Shown: positions 31,347 to 40,218, counted from the first letter of the stretch. The stretch is DNA of 64,000 bases from Candidatus Nanohalarchaeota archaeon (GCA_022729235.1 JALDAJ010000001.1:638442-702441); one strand, 5' to 3'. The notes: generated by a model from the letters alone, not told the origin. Numbers and translations: made by a program.

Positions 31347-32291
31347 ATGCTCATAGTTTTCTCCCACGTACTGGCGTTCTCCGTGCTATTCATTGCTGCT
31401 ATCTGGGACCTTTACACGACCGATGTCCCGGATTTCCTCGGTGTAATCGGAGTTATCGGCGGTATATCTCTTCACGGGGCTCATGCGTTTGTTACAGGTT
31501 CTATAGACCCTATAATGTGGAGTCTTGGGGCAGGACTTGTTTTCTCTGTATTCGGTTGGGGAATGTACCTGCTCGGTCTGTGGGGAGGTGCCGACGCGTT
31601 TGCGATGAGTGTCCTCGGTTTTGCAGCGCCTTACGGGATAGGAAGTATAAGTGCTCTGCACGGCGTTAACCTGTTTGTGAATATAATGATAGTAGGGTTT
31701 GTCTACTCCCTGCTTTTCGCGTTCTACCGCGCGCTCAGGTCCGGGACGGTTTTCCGGAAGACTCTATCCCGGATAAAAGAGGATGAGCGCAAGATATCCG
31801 CTGAGATTTTGCTGGGAGCTGTTCTTGCTGTGGCAGCGGAGTTTACAGGGTTGAATGGTATTGTTTACTTTACTGCTATCGTGTCCCTGGTCTTCCTCTT
31901 CCGCTTCTTGAAAGTTCTTGAGGAGGAAGAGATGAAGTTCGACAAGAGCATAGAAGATATTGAACCGGGAGATGTTGTTTCCCTGGAGAACCTGGATATA
32001 GGGGTTGCGAGAGAGAAGAACATGACTGGCAGGTATCTGGAGCTACTGAGGGTGAAGTCTGGCGAAATAGGATTTTCTTCTATAGGTGATAGACTTGAAC
32101 CGCTTGAGAACAGGATAGGTTACCCGGCGGTCGTGGGTATAACCGAGGACGAAATAGAAGAGCTAGTGAACGAGGGCGTTGAAAGCGTTGAAGTCCAGAC
32201 CGGGGCGCGTTTCGTACCTGTATTCCCTGTTGCGTTACTCATCACGAGCGCTTACGGCGGCGGAATAGTTTTTCTGCTCCAGGTATTCTAG
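31347..32291 (+). CDS. Archaeal prepilin peptidase (A24B, PibD/FlaK-like)
   Basis: 314 residues with about eight hydrophobic segments. Both catalytic aspartates are visible: Asp21 in AIWDLYTTDVPDF and Asp83 in the GGADAFAMSV motif (GxGD-type aspartic protease family A24). It cleaves class III signal peptides after Gly, so it should process the pilins at 21521, 21940, 26447 and others. The C-terminal soluble part (about 190-300) is longer than the usual peptidase tail. Divergent from the winged-helix gene; the last 4 bases overlap the convergent coiled-coil gene. Confidence 0.9.
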   Translation: MLIVFSHVLAFSVLFIAAIWDLYTTDVPDFLGVIGVIGGISLHGAHAFVTGSIDPIMWSLGAGLVFSVFGWGMYLLGLWGGADAFAMSVLGFAAPYGIGSISALHGVNLFVNIMIVGFVYSLLFAFYRALRSGTVFRKTLSRIKEDERKISAEILLGAVLAVAAEFTGLNGIVYFTAIVSLVFLFRFLKVLEEEEMKFDKSIEDIEPGDVVSLENLDIGVAREKNMTGRYLELLRVKSGEIGFSSIGDRLEPLENRIGYPAVVGITEDEIEELVNEGVESVEVQTGARFVPVFPVALLITSAYGGGIVFLLQVF

Positions 32292-33994
32292 CTTATGATA
32301 GTTATATCTTCCGATTCTGAGCCAGGCTCTGACATCTCCTGAGCCCGGAGTTTCTGCTCAAGTTCGTGTATCTTCTCCTGGTTCGAGAGCACGTGCTCCG
32401 CCAGGTTGTCAATCTTTCTCTCAAGGGAGGAAAGGTCGGCTCCGCCTGTGTTTTCTTGACCGGTCGCGACGGGCTGAGGCAGCTGTTCCTGCCTGTCCGC
32501 CCGGTCTTTCAGCTCTTCTACATCTTCGACGCGTCTCTCGACATTGTCTATCTTGGTATTGACAAGTTCCTCCATATCTTCAAGCTTCTGGTCGAGTCTC
32601 TCGACCTGTGCCTTGAGACGGTTCTCGTTCCTGTTCACACTCTGACCGATTTCCTGTACCTTGGAGCTTACCTGTTTCTGACCTTTTTCTGTCTCGTCTC
32701 TTATTTTTTCCAGCCTTTTCTCGGTCTGTTTCGCATTTTTTGCTATCTGCGCATCGAGCTTCTCCAGCTCAGTTTCAAGGTTCTCAACGTAGCCCTGGTT
32801 GTTTTTCACGAGTTCGACGATGCGGTCGATACGCTCCGCGAAGTCCTGGTGGCTGCCCTGTACCTGTTCTAGTACTTCTTCCTGCACAGTTTCTTCCAGG
32901 CTACCTATTCTCTGTTCTCCTTCCCTAACTGCACGGTCTACTTCTGAGCCTAGCTGTCTTAACCTGTCCTCTACTTCGCCGTGTAGTTCTTCAAGCTCCT
33001 CGTCTAGGTCCTCTGTCTTGACAGTGTTCTCCAGTCTTCTCTCTATATCCTCCTTGAATGCTTCAAGTTGCTGGCTCTCCTGCTCTTCTACATTTCTTTC
33101 CAGTTTCTTTAACCGTCTCCTGATATCTCTTACCTGTGTCTGGTCAAGTTTCTGGGATAGCCCGTCTTTTTCGAGCGAGGCTAGCCGGGACTTTATCGCG
33201 TTCAGGTCGAACTGTACTGCCCCGAGGCTTTCCGTGTCTGCGTCAACTTCTCCGGTGTCTAAGCTGGTTCTTTCGGTGTTGAGTTCTCGCTCAGGTCTGC
33301 GGTCCTGGAGCCGTGAGACCTCTGATTCCAGATCTATTATACGGTCTTCAAGTCTTTCCTCGATACCTCTTGCTCTCTCAACTTTTTTCTCCAGGTTCTC
33401 CATTTTTTTGAGAGGTTCATCGAGCTTCTGTATATCTTCCTCGCTGAGTCCTGATTCCTCGGATCCGGATTTCTCTATCTTTTTCAGCTCTTTCCTGAGC
33501 TTCTTCACTTCTTTAGTAACTTTCTTGAGTTGTTTGTAGTTGGATTTGACGGCGTTCTTGTACTTGCCGCTCATCTCTTCCCCAGAATTTTTTGCGTCTT
33601 TACTACTATCCTCCAGCTGTTCTTCCAGGCTCCGGATTCTTTCCTCCAGCTGCTGATCTCTTTCTGAACTTTCTAAATCAACGCTTTCCCGGATGTCCTT
33701 GATCTGCCTGTACAGGTATTCCAGCTTCTCATGTACTTTTCCTTCCTGGTACTCCTCCTTTATCTGCTCAACCATCTTGAGCCGTTTCTCAAGCTCTTCC
33801 TTGGTCATGTAGCTTAGAAGCTCTTCTATCTCCTGGACTTCGTCCTGGAGTGAAAGGGTCTCCAGTTCAGCCATCAAGTCCTGGTCCTCCAGGTCTTGAA
33901 CTCTCTCCTCGATTTCGAGTATGCTGTCTTCTATACCCTGTAACTCGTCTTCAAGCTTCTCCTTACTGATATCCTCTGAGGAGTCTTCTGGCAT
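32288..33994 (-). CDS. Long acidic coiled-coil protein
   Basis: 568 residues, almost entirely heptad-rich coiled coil, Glu/Lys/Gln/Arg-rich, without signal peptide or membrane segment. It contains several breaks (about 150-185, 230-260, 500-520). No enzymatic motif is visible. It lies convergent to the prepilin peptidase and 44 bases upstream of its neighbour pilin on the same strand. A structural or motor-associated role is possible. It resembles SMC-like or tropomyosin-like proteins only in composition; no globular ATPase ends are present. Confidence 0.6.
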   Translation of the reverse strand: MPEDSSEDISKEKLEDELQGIEDSILEIEERVQDLEDQDLMAELETLSLQDEVQEIEELLSYMTKEELEKRLKMVEQIKEEYQEGKVHEKLEYLYRQIKDIRESVDLESSERDQQLEERIRSLEEQLEDSSKDAKNSGEEMSGKYKNAVKSNYKQLKKVTKEVKKLRKELKKIEKSGSEESGLSEEDIQKLDEPLKKMENLEKKVERARGIEERLEDRIIDLESEVSRLQDRRPERELNTERTSLDTGEVDADTESLGAVQFDLNAIKSRLASLEKDGLSQKLDQTQVRDIRRRLKKLERNVEEQESQQLEAFKEDIERRLENTVKTEDLDEELEELHGEVEDRLRQLGSEVDRAVREGEQRIGSLEETVQEEVLEQVQGSHQDFAERIDRIVELVKNNQGYVENLETELEKLDAQIAKNAKQTEKRLEKIRDETEKGQKQVSSKVQEIGQSVNRNENRLKAQVERLDQKLEDMEELVNTKIDNVERRVEDVEELKDRADRQEQLPQPVATGQENTGGADLSSLERKIDNLAEHVLSNQEKIHELEQKLRAQEMSEPGSESEDITIIS

Positions 33995-34038
33995 AAATAG
34001 AAAATATGATGGCTGGTATAAAAAGCAAGGGAGAAGAG

Positions 34039-34464
34039 TTAGTTCTCTGTGGCTACCTGGACTTCACCGCATTCGTCGGAAACTACCGAGATACTGTCCC
34101 ATTCTTCTCCAGGGGTGAACTCTTCGTCGTCAACGTGTATCGTGTCGATTCCGTACTGGCTGTCAATGTTCCCGTATCCCTGGGCAGGGTCTGCATCATC
34201 GTACTGCCATGTAGCTGTCAGGTCTCCTATGCCATCAGGACCAGCGCGTTGTTGTATAGTAACGTTTTCTGCTTCCTCGCTGCCGTCCAGTATGTCTATG
34301 CGGTATTCGGCGCAGTCAGCCAGTCTCTCACCTTCGTCACCGGCGTCTCCCATAGCCTGTTGCATAACTTCTGGCGCCCACTGTGCGAAAAGGGATGCGA
34401 TAGCCATCGTGAACGCGATTAAAAGCACGGCAGCGATAAGAGGCGAGATACCTTTTCTCCTCAT
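34039..34464 (-). CDS. Archaeal type IV pilin (DUF1628/PilA-like N-terminus)
   Basis: 141 residues. The N-terminus MRRKGISPLIAAVLLIAFTMAIASLF is the archaeal pilin/flagellin-like form found in haloarchaea (RKG-[IV]-SPLIA). It is a cleavable class III signal plus a filament helix. The head carries two Cys and acidic residues. It differs from the Q-S-A-I-E-Y-L type pilins in the main cluster, so it may belong to a second pilus or be a minor subunit. Its stop lies 6 bases from the archaeosortase-like gene upstream on the same strand, so both are probably one transcript. Confidence 0.8.
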   Translation of the reverse strand: MRRKGISPLIAAVLLIAFTMAIASLFAQWAPEVMQQAMGDAGDEGERLADCAEYRIDILDGSEEAENVTIQQRAGPDGIGDLTATWQYDDADPAQGYGNIDSQYGIDTIHVDDEEFTPGEEWDSISVVSDECGEVQVATEN

Positions 34465-34469
34465 ACTCT

Positions 34470-35033
34470 TTATTTCAGTACCCTCTTATTTAAAACGTTT
34501 CCAAGGAGGAGAGGTTCCGTTCCTGCACCGGTCTCTTGAAACCAGTAAAGCCACAGTGCGAGGACTACAACTGTCAGTCCCCATCGCCAGAGTGTGCCAT
34601 GTATAACCTCGAATGATACTATCCCAAGGTGGCTTAGGTAGATAGTGGTGAAGACTCTGATAATGTTCGCGAGGAATATCGCCACGAGACCTGATATCAT
34701 GAACCGGTAGTGTTTTCTCAGGGATGAAGAGGCGAACATGAGTCCTACAAATACGGCTTTTGACTTCCAGCCCAGGCAGTCCTGTATCATCCTGTAGACT
34801 CCGGTGTCCAGGAGGATGAGGATGCCTTCATGTACTGCTTCTACTCCTGCCAGGTTCAGTAGAAGAGTTATCATCGCTGCGAACCAGACCTGAAGGGAAT
34901 AAGTGTCGGGATTCAGGTAGATAATCGCCTGGAAAACGATGCCTGCTATCAGGAGCTTTCCGAGGAATACGGATGTGGAGAAGAGTTTTCTCTGCCGTTT
35001 ATTCATATCCTCGAGATCGATTTTGATTTCCAT
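34470..35033 (-). CDS. Archaeosortase/exosortase family transpeptidase
   Basis: 187 residues with about six membrane segments. The family triad is visible: Cys86 (RMIQDCLGWKS), Arg126 (LANIIRVFTT) and His145 (FEVIHGTLWRW). Exosortases and archaeosortases recognise a C-terminal signal of a motif, membrane helix and basic tail, cleave it and anchor the protein to lipid. No surface protein in this window ends in an evident PGF-CTERM-like signal, so the target is unknown. It sits between a DUF460 gene (1 base upstream) and a pilin gene (5 bases downstream), an unusual neighbourhood. Confidence 0.8.
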   Translation of the reverse strand: MEIKIDLEDMNKRQRKLFSTSVFLGKLLIAGIVFQAIIYLNPDTYSLQVWFAAMITLLLNLAGVEAVHEGILILLDTGVYRMIQDCLGWKSKAVFVGLMFASSSLRKHYRFMISGLVAIFLANIIRVFTTIYLSHLGIVSFEVIHGTLWRWGLTVVVLALWLYWFQETGAGTEPLLLGNVLNKRVLK

Positions 35034-35034
35034 G

Positions 35035-35484
35035 TCAGACGCTCTGTTTTACAGCTTCTGGGTTACGGGAGAAATAGGTCTCGGCTACAGTATCAAGGTC
35101 TTCTTCACTTTCCTCCGTCAGTTTCTTGATCTTCCGGATGTTCCTGTGCAGGTTCTTGTACGCGTGTCTGGCGGAGGCGACCGCGTCTTTCTCGTGAGAG
35201 TTGTTCCCTTCCCCAAGTTCTTTCTTTCTTCGTCGGTCCAGGTCTTCCTCTGGTATGAACTTGGTCGCACCGAGAGAGGTCGCTACTTTTTCCACTGTTG
35301 ACGGCATCTTTTCTGTATCACATGCTACAACCACTGGTTTTCCCTCGTCGATGAGAATCCTGATTATGTCCCGGGGTGGTAGTTCGCGTTCGCTCTTGAG
35401 TAGTTTGAGCTCTCCTTCAAGGTTGACCGCTGCAACGGCTGAAGTGTTGCCGGGGTCTATCCCTACTATCAGTGGTTCAGGCAT
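35035..35484 (-). CDS. DUF460 family RNase H-like protein
   Basis: 149 residues. The start IVGIDPGNTSAVAAVNLEGEL is an RNase H-like fold (Asp in GIDPG) and the C-terminal NNSHEKDAVASARHAYK carries the second acidic motif (HEKDA). DUF460 proteins of archaea are usually much longer with extra domains; this is the short nuclease-like core only. A predicted role is RNA or DNA processing. It overlaps the hef gene by 8 bases, which suggests that they act together or at least are coexpressed. Confidence 0.65.
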   Translation of the reverse strand: MPEPLIVGIDPGNTSAVAAVNLEGELKLLKSERELPPRDIIRILIDEGKPVVVACDTEKMPSTVEKVATSLGATKFIPEEDLDRRRKKELGEGNNSHEKDAVASARHAYKNLHRNIRKIKKLTEESEEDLDTVAETYFSRNPEAVKQSV

Positions 35485-37624
35485 TGTAATCCTCCTCCAC
35501 GAGTTCTCTTATGTTATCCGCGGTTTTCTGTCCTATCCCTTTCACGTCCATGAGTTCTGTTTTCGATGCTGTAAATACTTTCTCTATACTTCCGAACTCT
35601 TCGAGTAACCGTTCTGCTATCTTCGTGTTGACGTCGGGAAGCCCGGCGACCACGAACTCTTTCATCTCTTCCCGTTTTTTCGGTGCTCTCTCACCTCGTA
35701 TCGCGAGCTCCCGGTCGTTTTCCTCCTGCTCTCTCTTCGCCAGCGATTTCAGTAGTTCGGCGGTCTCTTTCTCTGAGGAGCTCCAGAGCAGGGGTACCTG
35801 GTACTCGATGCTGATGGAGGATAGAGCTCCCCTTATCGCGTTCGGGTGGACGTTTCTGTGCCTGTAAAGGTCGTCTCCCTCGATTATCAGCACAGGGTTT
35901 TCAAACTGTTTGAGTTCTTCGAGCTGTTTGAACACGCGCTGGTCGAGTATCGAGTCCACGAAGTCTTCCGCCGATTTTCTCTCTATAGCTGTTCTGTCCG
36001 AAACCAGGAAGTCTCCGACTTCCAGCCGTTTTTTCCTGACTGTGACCTCCATCTTCGACAGCTTTTTCGCAACCGAGTTCTCGCGGTCGTCCGCGTAGAT
36101 GATGAGTCCTTTGTCGCTATCGCTGAACCCGTCCAGCGTCTTCTGTTTCCCACGGTCGCGGGTCTCGTCCTTGAGTTCCTCCAGGACGCGCTGCATGTTC
36201 TTCTTTTTGTGGTGGGAGCTCCAGTAGTTACCCTCGTCGCGCGTGTCTTCCGCTATCAGGACGTATACCTCGCCTGATTCCTGTCTCCCTGTCCTTCCTG
36301 CTCGCTGTATGTCGCGTATGCCGGATGCGACAGGTTCGTAGAATATCACGTAGTCAACTGCCGGGATGTCGAGTCCCTCCTCTCCTATAGATGTGGAGAC
36401 CAGGGCGTTGTATTTACCCTGGTCGAACGCTTCAAGCACCTCTATCTGTTTGTTCTGTGTCATCCCTTTCTCTCCCTGCTGTCCTATAAACATCACCGCG
36501 TTATGACCTTCGGTGTTAAGTTCCTCGGATATTTTTTCTGCGGAGGCACGGTACTCTGTAAACACCATCGCCTTCTCGTCTTCTTCCATCCCGGATAGTA
36601 TGTCTCTGAGCGCGTCCAGCTTTGGGTGTTCCTCACCTTTCTTTTTCAGGTATTCTATCATGCTCCTTGCGCCCTGCATGTCCTCGCTGTTTAGAGCTCG
36701 GGAGGCAGCCTTTGAATCATCGGTTTTCAGACCTTCTAGGTAGTCGTAGCACTGGGAGACGCCCTGTGTTTCCAGTAACTCGATAGCCTGTGATATCTTC
36801 AACGCGGTCGCGACCCGTGAGATCGCCTGGTAGAGTTTGGGATCGTCCTCGGTTGACAGCTTGGAACTTATCTCGCCCCTCAGTTTCAGCAGGTCTTTCT
36901 TGTAGACATTGGAGGTGGAATTGATGACCCCCAGTGATTTCAGGTTTTTCAGCTGTTCTCGCCTGGCGTTTTCCATCTTCTTTTTTGCTTCCTCGAACCG
37001 GTTGTCGAGGGAGACGTGTTTCCAGTTTACCTGTCTGTCCTGGATGTAAGGTTTTACGTCAGGATCGTCTTCTGTCCGGACTTCAAAGTTATCTATCTCA
37101 AGGTTGTCCGCGACATCCATGATCTTCTCCTTGTCGCCGCCGGGTGACGCGGTCAGTGCGAGTTTTTGTGACCTGAATTTTTCGCTTATGAAGACGTAGC
37201 TGTAGTCGCCTGTCGCGCGGTGCGCCTCGTCGAATATGACGAGAGAGAACTCTTCCCGGGGGATTTCGTTGGCGATTAAATCGTTTTCCACTACCTGTGG
37301 TGTGGAGAAGAATACGCGTTTCTCGTCCCATAGCTCGTACCGTTTCTCAGGTCTTGTCTTTCCGGTTAGTACGGTCATCTCGCTGTTTTCAATCTCGAGG
37401 ATGTCCTGGAACGTGTCGAGGTGCTGTTCCACGAGAGGTTTTGTTGGTGCGAGAAAGAGCAGTTTCCCGTCCTCAAGTTTCTGGGAGGCGACCATCGCGG
37501 CGATAACTGTTTTTCCCAACCCTGTTGGGAGGACTACGAGTGTGTTCGAGTTAACTGCTGATGCGGCTATTACTTCTTGATACGTACGGGACTCGAGTTT
37601 ATCCTGTTTGAGCAGCTGGCTCAT
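35477..37624 (-). CDS. hef: Hef helicase-nuclease (FANCM/XPF family)
   Basis: 715 residues. The SF2 helicase part has motif I LPTGLGKTVIAAM, DEAH box (VIFDEAHRATGD) and motif VI (QRAGRTGRQ). A linker leads to the ERCC4 nuclease (about 506-635) with GDFLVSDRTAIERKSAEDF, containing the catalytic ERK (548-550). Two C-terminal helix-hairpin-helix motifs follow (about 650-710; GLPDVNTKIAERLL and VKGIGQKTADNI). Hef opens and cleaves stalled replication forks. The upstream region carries five palindromic repeats (37645-37764). The downstream DUF460 gene overlaps by 8 bases. Confidence 0.95.
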   Translation of the reverse strand: MSQLLKQDKLESRTYQEVIAASAVNSNTLVVLPTGLGKTVIAAMVASQKLEDGKLLFLAPTKPLVEQHLDTFQDILEIENSEMTVLTGKTRPEKRYELWDEKRVFFSTPQVVENDLIANEIPREEFSLVIFDEAHRATGDYSYVFISEKFRSQKLALTASPGGDKEKIMDVADNLEIDNFEVRTEDDPDVKPYIQDRQVNWKHVSLDNRFEEAKKKMENARREQLKNLKSLGVINSTSNVYKKDLLKLRGEISSKLSTEDDPKLYQAISRVATALKISQAIELLETQGVSQCYDYLEGLKTDDSKAASRALNSEDMQGARSMIEYLKKKGEEHPKLDALRDILSGMEEDEKAMVFTEYRASAEKISEELNTEGHNAVMFIGQQGEKGMTQNKQIEVLEAFDQGKYNALVSTSIGEEGLDIPAVDYVIFYEPVASGIRDIQRAGRTGRQESGEVYVLIAEDTRDEGNYWSSHHKKKNMQRVLEELKDETRDRGKQKTLDGFSDSDKGLIIYADDRENSVAKKLSKMEVTVRKKRLEVGDFLVSDRTAIERKSAEDFVDSILDQRVFKQLEELKQFENPVLIIEGDDLYRHRNVHPNAIRGALSSISIEYQVPLLWSSSEKETAELLKSLAKREQEENDRELAIRGERAPKKREEMKEFVVAGLPDVNTKIAERLLEEFGSIEKVFTASKTELMDVKGIGQKTADNIRELVEEDYNA

Positions 37625-37644
37625 GTTGGTTTAATTGTCCGCGA

Positions 37645-37764
37645 ATTTTGATAAAATGACTATCTATTAGTCGTTTGATAAAACGATTATCAGTGATCGT
37701 TTGTTAAAACGGTTCTGTGTTCAATCGTTTGGTAAAGTGGTTATCGGTTAGTTTGGTAAAACGG
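37645..37764. repeat. Five palindromic repeats (CGTTT-4-AAACG type) upstream of hef
   Basis: Copies lie at 37645-37659, 37672-37686, 37698-37712, 37726-37740 and 37750-37764, spaced 27, 26, 28 and 24 bases. The consensus is CGTTTGRTAAAACGG; copies 2 and 3 are near-perfect palindromes, the outer copies are degenerate. The array fills the gap between the stop of the membrane-protein gene and the start of hef. Regular phasing of about 2.5 helical turns suggests a protein-binding array. It is too short and too uniform in spacing to be CRISPR. Confidence 0.65.
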
Positions 37765-37765
37765 T

Positions 37766-38281
37766 TTATTTTGGTAGCGAGAAGCTGTCCCTGGCTGGTG
37801 TTTCCATCATTCTTACGGCGCGGAACGCGATTATCGAGCCTATCACGAATAGACCAGATGCCTTGAGAACAGTCTCGTTTACGGGCATATCTGTCTTGAC
37901 TATTACTGCTGTTACGTATGCTAGGGGGTATATAACGTCGACGGAGGATATCCTGTATGCTACCTCTGGAGACCATTTGTGGTAGAAGTCCATGTAGCCC
38001 ACGAAGACTCCCGAGATGATGAGAAGGTATGCGGCGTTTCTTTCGAGTACGGTGTCTATCTGTCCTGTTATGAGGAGGTTAGTGCCTGTTGCTATCCAGA
38101 GTACAGCGTTTCCTACGGAGGTGTTCCACCCAAGTTTTTCGTTCTCGTGTTTCCCGAAGTAGAGTTCTATTATAAACCATCCGAGTACCAGTGGTAGAAC
38201 CGTGGGAAGTATCTCGGGACTGTTTACGGGCGCAAGGGTTATCTCTTCCATCCTTGCAATTATCTCCGGGTCCAGTTCCAT
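37766..38281 (-). CDS. Integral membrane protein of unknown function
   Basis: 171 residues with about five hydrophobic segments (about 25-42, 58-72, 82-98, 113-125, 138-155). No motif I recognise. It starts one base after the stop of a HerA-like ATPase gene upstream, so it may be coexpressed. Downstream lies the palindromic repeat array and then hef. Confidence 0.6.
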   Translation of the reverse strand: MELDPEIIARMEEITLAPVNSPEILPTVLPLVLGWFIIELYFGKHENEKLGWNTSVGNAVLWIATGTNLLITGQIDTVLERNAAYLLIISGVFVGYMDFYHKWSPEVAYRISSVDVIYPLAYVTAVIVKTDMPVNETVLKASGLFVIGSIIAFRAVRMMETPARDSFSLPK

Positions 38282-38282
38282 A

Positions 38283-39542
38283 TTAATCCTCGAAGGCGTC
38301 AGGTGTTCCTCCTGCGTGCCACGATTTTCGAGGTCTTACCTGCAGCGGGTAGATGCGTTCCGAGTTGTCGTCAAGTATGAGTCCGGTTCCGACCCTGTCG
38401 GGTAGAGCGTCTATGTAGTGGTCGATATCGTGACGCATGTAGGTGTGCATGATGTTGCCCAGCGCGTCTATGTCCTGTTTCGCGGTTAATCTGTGGGAAA
38501 GTATGATGTCTGCCTGTGAAAGGGCGTCAGGGTGTAGCTTGTATGGTTGTTGTGTTGCTAGCGCAAGGGATACTCCGGGCTCTCTACCTATTTTGACCCA
38601 TCTCAGTAGTGGATGGGATGCCGCGGTTTCTCCGTCCCTTGGTAGGAACTCGTGCGCCTCGTCTATCAGCATCCATACGATAGGCATCTCGTTTTCACTG
38701 AGACCTTCCATCTCATCGATTTCTTCTATCCTGCGGGCAGTCATTCTCTGTCTCAGTACTTTTTTGGCGAGCAGTGCGACTACAAGCGACCTTATTGACC
38801 ATCCTGACCCCATCTCTCCGAATACTGACACGTCAACGATAGAAAGTTCTTCCCGCTCGGTTAGTTTGTCCAGTGTTGATTTCTCGCCGAAAATTCCCCA
38901 GTCCTGTGCGTTCATAAACCTGTTTTCGAGCCTGTTTTTGACTTCTTCCGGGAAGTCGAACCTGTCCATCAGGTTTAGTATGTCCTCGATTCTGTAGTTA
39001 TCTCGTGATTCGTCTAGCTTTGATATCACACGCTCCAGTAGTATTCCTGCCTCGGAGTTCGCCTCCAGGTTGAACGCCATCGACCATTCCTGTGCGGATA
39101 GCTCCGAAGGGTCCAGTGTAAACGTGTCATCGTAAGGCATCTCCCGTTCCTCGAAGTTTCGGACTTTTCCTTCGGGTATGTAGACTTTTGCATCAAAAGC
39201 TTCGGGTGTTAGATCCCATTCCTCCAGAGCCCCTGCCGCCCTATCGTTTGGGCGTTTCATCGACCAGTAGATGCCCATGGGGTCGATGAGAATAGTGGAC
39301 AGGTTCTGCGATATATCTGTGTTCTGTATTTCCTCCGCTAGAACTCCCAGCGAATACGATTTACCCGTACCCCTCTTCCCGAACACCCCCATAACGTGAG
39401 GTCTCGCGAGGTCGAAGTGTATAGAGTTCGCCTTGTGCGCCTCTTCTTTTTCACCTACCAGGTGCTTGCCAATTATTCCTGTCCCTTTGAGTCCGTGTTC
39501 TTCGCGGTCTTCATCATCGCGTCCGACAGAAATCTTGGGCAT
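38283..39542 (-). CDS. HerA/VirB4-like DUF87 ATPase
   Basis: 419 residues. Walker A GKRGTGKSYSLG lies about residues 55-65, after an N-terminal strand-rich part; Walker B is VWMLIDEAHEFLP. The arginine/Gln-containing LALATQQPYKLHP and ILSHRLTAKQDIDAL segments are typical of HerA-like DNA-pumping ATPases. HerA cooperates with NurA and Mre11-Rad50 in DNA end resection; no nurA is adjacent, so this may be a paralog (for example a membrane-linked DUF87 ATPase). The downstream partner is a membrane protein. Confidence 0.85.
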   Translation of the reverse strand: MPKISVGRDDEDREEHGLKGTGIIGKHLVGEKEEAHKANSIHFDLARPHVMGVFGKRGTGKSYSLGVLAEEIQNTDISQNLSTILIDPMGIYWSMKRPNDRAAGALEEWDLTPEAFDAKVYIPEGKVRNFEEREMPYDDTFTLDPSELSAQEWSMAFNLEANSEAGILLERVISKLDESRDNYRIEDILNLMDRFDFPEEVKNRLENRFMNAQDWGIFGEKSTLDKLTEREELSIVDVSVFGEMGSGWSIRSLVVALLAKKVLRQRMTARRIEEIDEMEGLSENEMPIVWMLIDEAHEFLPRDGETAASHPLLRWVKIGREPGVSLALATQQPYKLHPDALSQADIILSHRLTAKQDIDALGNIMHTYMRHDIDHYIDALPDRVGTGLILDDNSERIYPLQVRPRKSWHAGGTPDAFED

Positions 39543-39575
39543 GTTTGCAAGTTCCTTCTACGGGAATATAAAGTC

Positions 39576-40184
39576 TTAGAGCGTCAGGACGAGTCCTATA
39601 ATTGCTATACTTATTGTGATCAGCCAGTATGCGCCGCTCCACCGGAGTACGTATGCGCCGTCAAGACATCCTGTCGGAATATTCTTGTAGTCGAACGGCA
39701 TGAGCTGGAAGAATGTGAAAAGTATGAAAGCCTCCGCCATCATTACCCATCCAAGGGAGTAGGTTACAAGCCAGCCTGTGAAAAGCGCTACTAGTCCTCC
39801 GGCGACCATCCAGAACTGGCGTTTCATCCATATCGCATCGATGCTTCTACCCCAGTGCTCGTAACGCTTACCTGAAAAGCTGTTGGTAACAGGAAAGACA
39901 AGTATTATCGGTAACTGTGTGAGAAAAGCCATGATAGCGCCCAGAATGGTCAGTGCGGAACCGTCTTTTGAGAGTTCAAGCTCCACGTAGGCATCCATCC
40001 ATTCTGCAACTGTCCTCTGACCGAATTCCCTGGTGAGTATTACTAGACCTGCTGTAACAGTCCACATGGCGGCGGTCTGCACTGAGGAAACGCTGTTGTA
40101 TGCGGCGAGCGCCGCACCTAGTACAAGCGTGGAGAGCAGGACGTACTTGATTTCTTCCTCTGACATGCTGTAGCTTGACGCCAT
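39576..40184 (-). CDS. M50-like membrane protein without the zinc motif
   Basis: 202 residues from the ATG at 40184 (MASSYSMSEEE); the frame extends upstream over the next gene, which is unlikely. It has five or six membrane segments. The pattern TREFGQRTVAEWMDAYVELEL aligns with the archaeal membrane M50 (site-2 protease) motif HEFGH, but both histidines are replaced (R, Q). A later LMPFDYKNIPTGCLDGAYVL aligns with the second M50 motif (N-x-x-P-x-x-x-L-D-G). It therefore looks like a catalytically dead relative. It is the last gene of a four-gene minus-strand unit. Confidence 0.55.
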   Translation of the reverse strand: MASSYSMSEEEIKYVLLSTLVLGAALAAYNSVSSVQTAAMWTVTAGLVILTREFGQRTVAEWMDAYVELELSKDGSALTILGAIMAFLTQLPIILVFPVTNSFSGKRYEHWGRSIDAIWMKRQFWMVAGGLVALFTGWLVTYSLGWVMMAEAFILFTFFQLMPFDYKNIPTGCLDGAYVLRWSGAYWLITISIAIIGLVLTL

Positions 40185-40218
40185 GTTGGAAGATTGAATG
40201 CGGATGTTAAAAAACCGA

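Noticed and set aside
37645-37764. CRISPR array
   Set aside because: Repeats are only about 15 bases, with short, related AT-rich spacers; no cas genes nearby.
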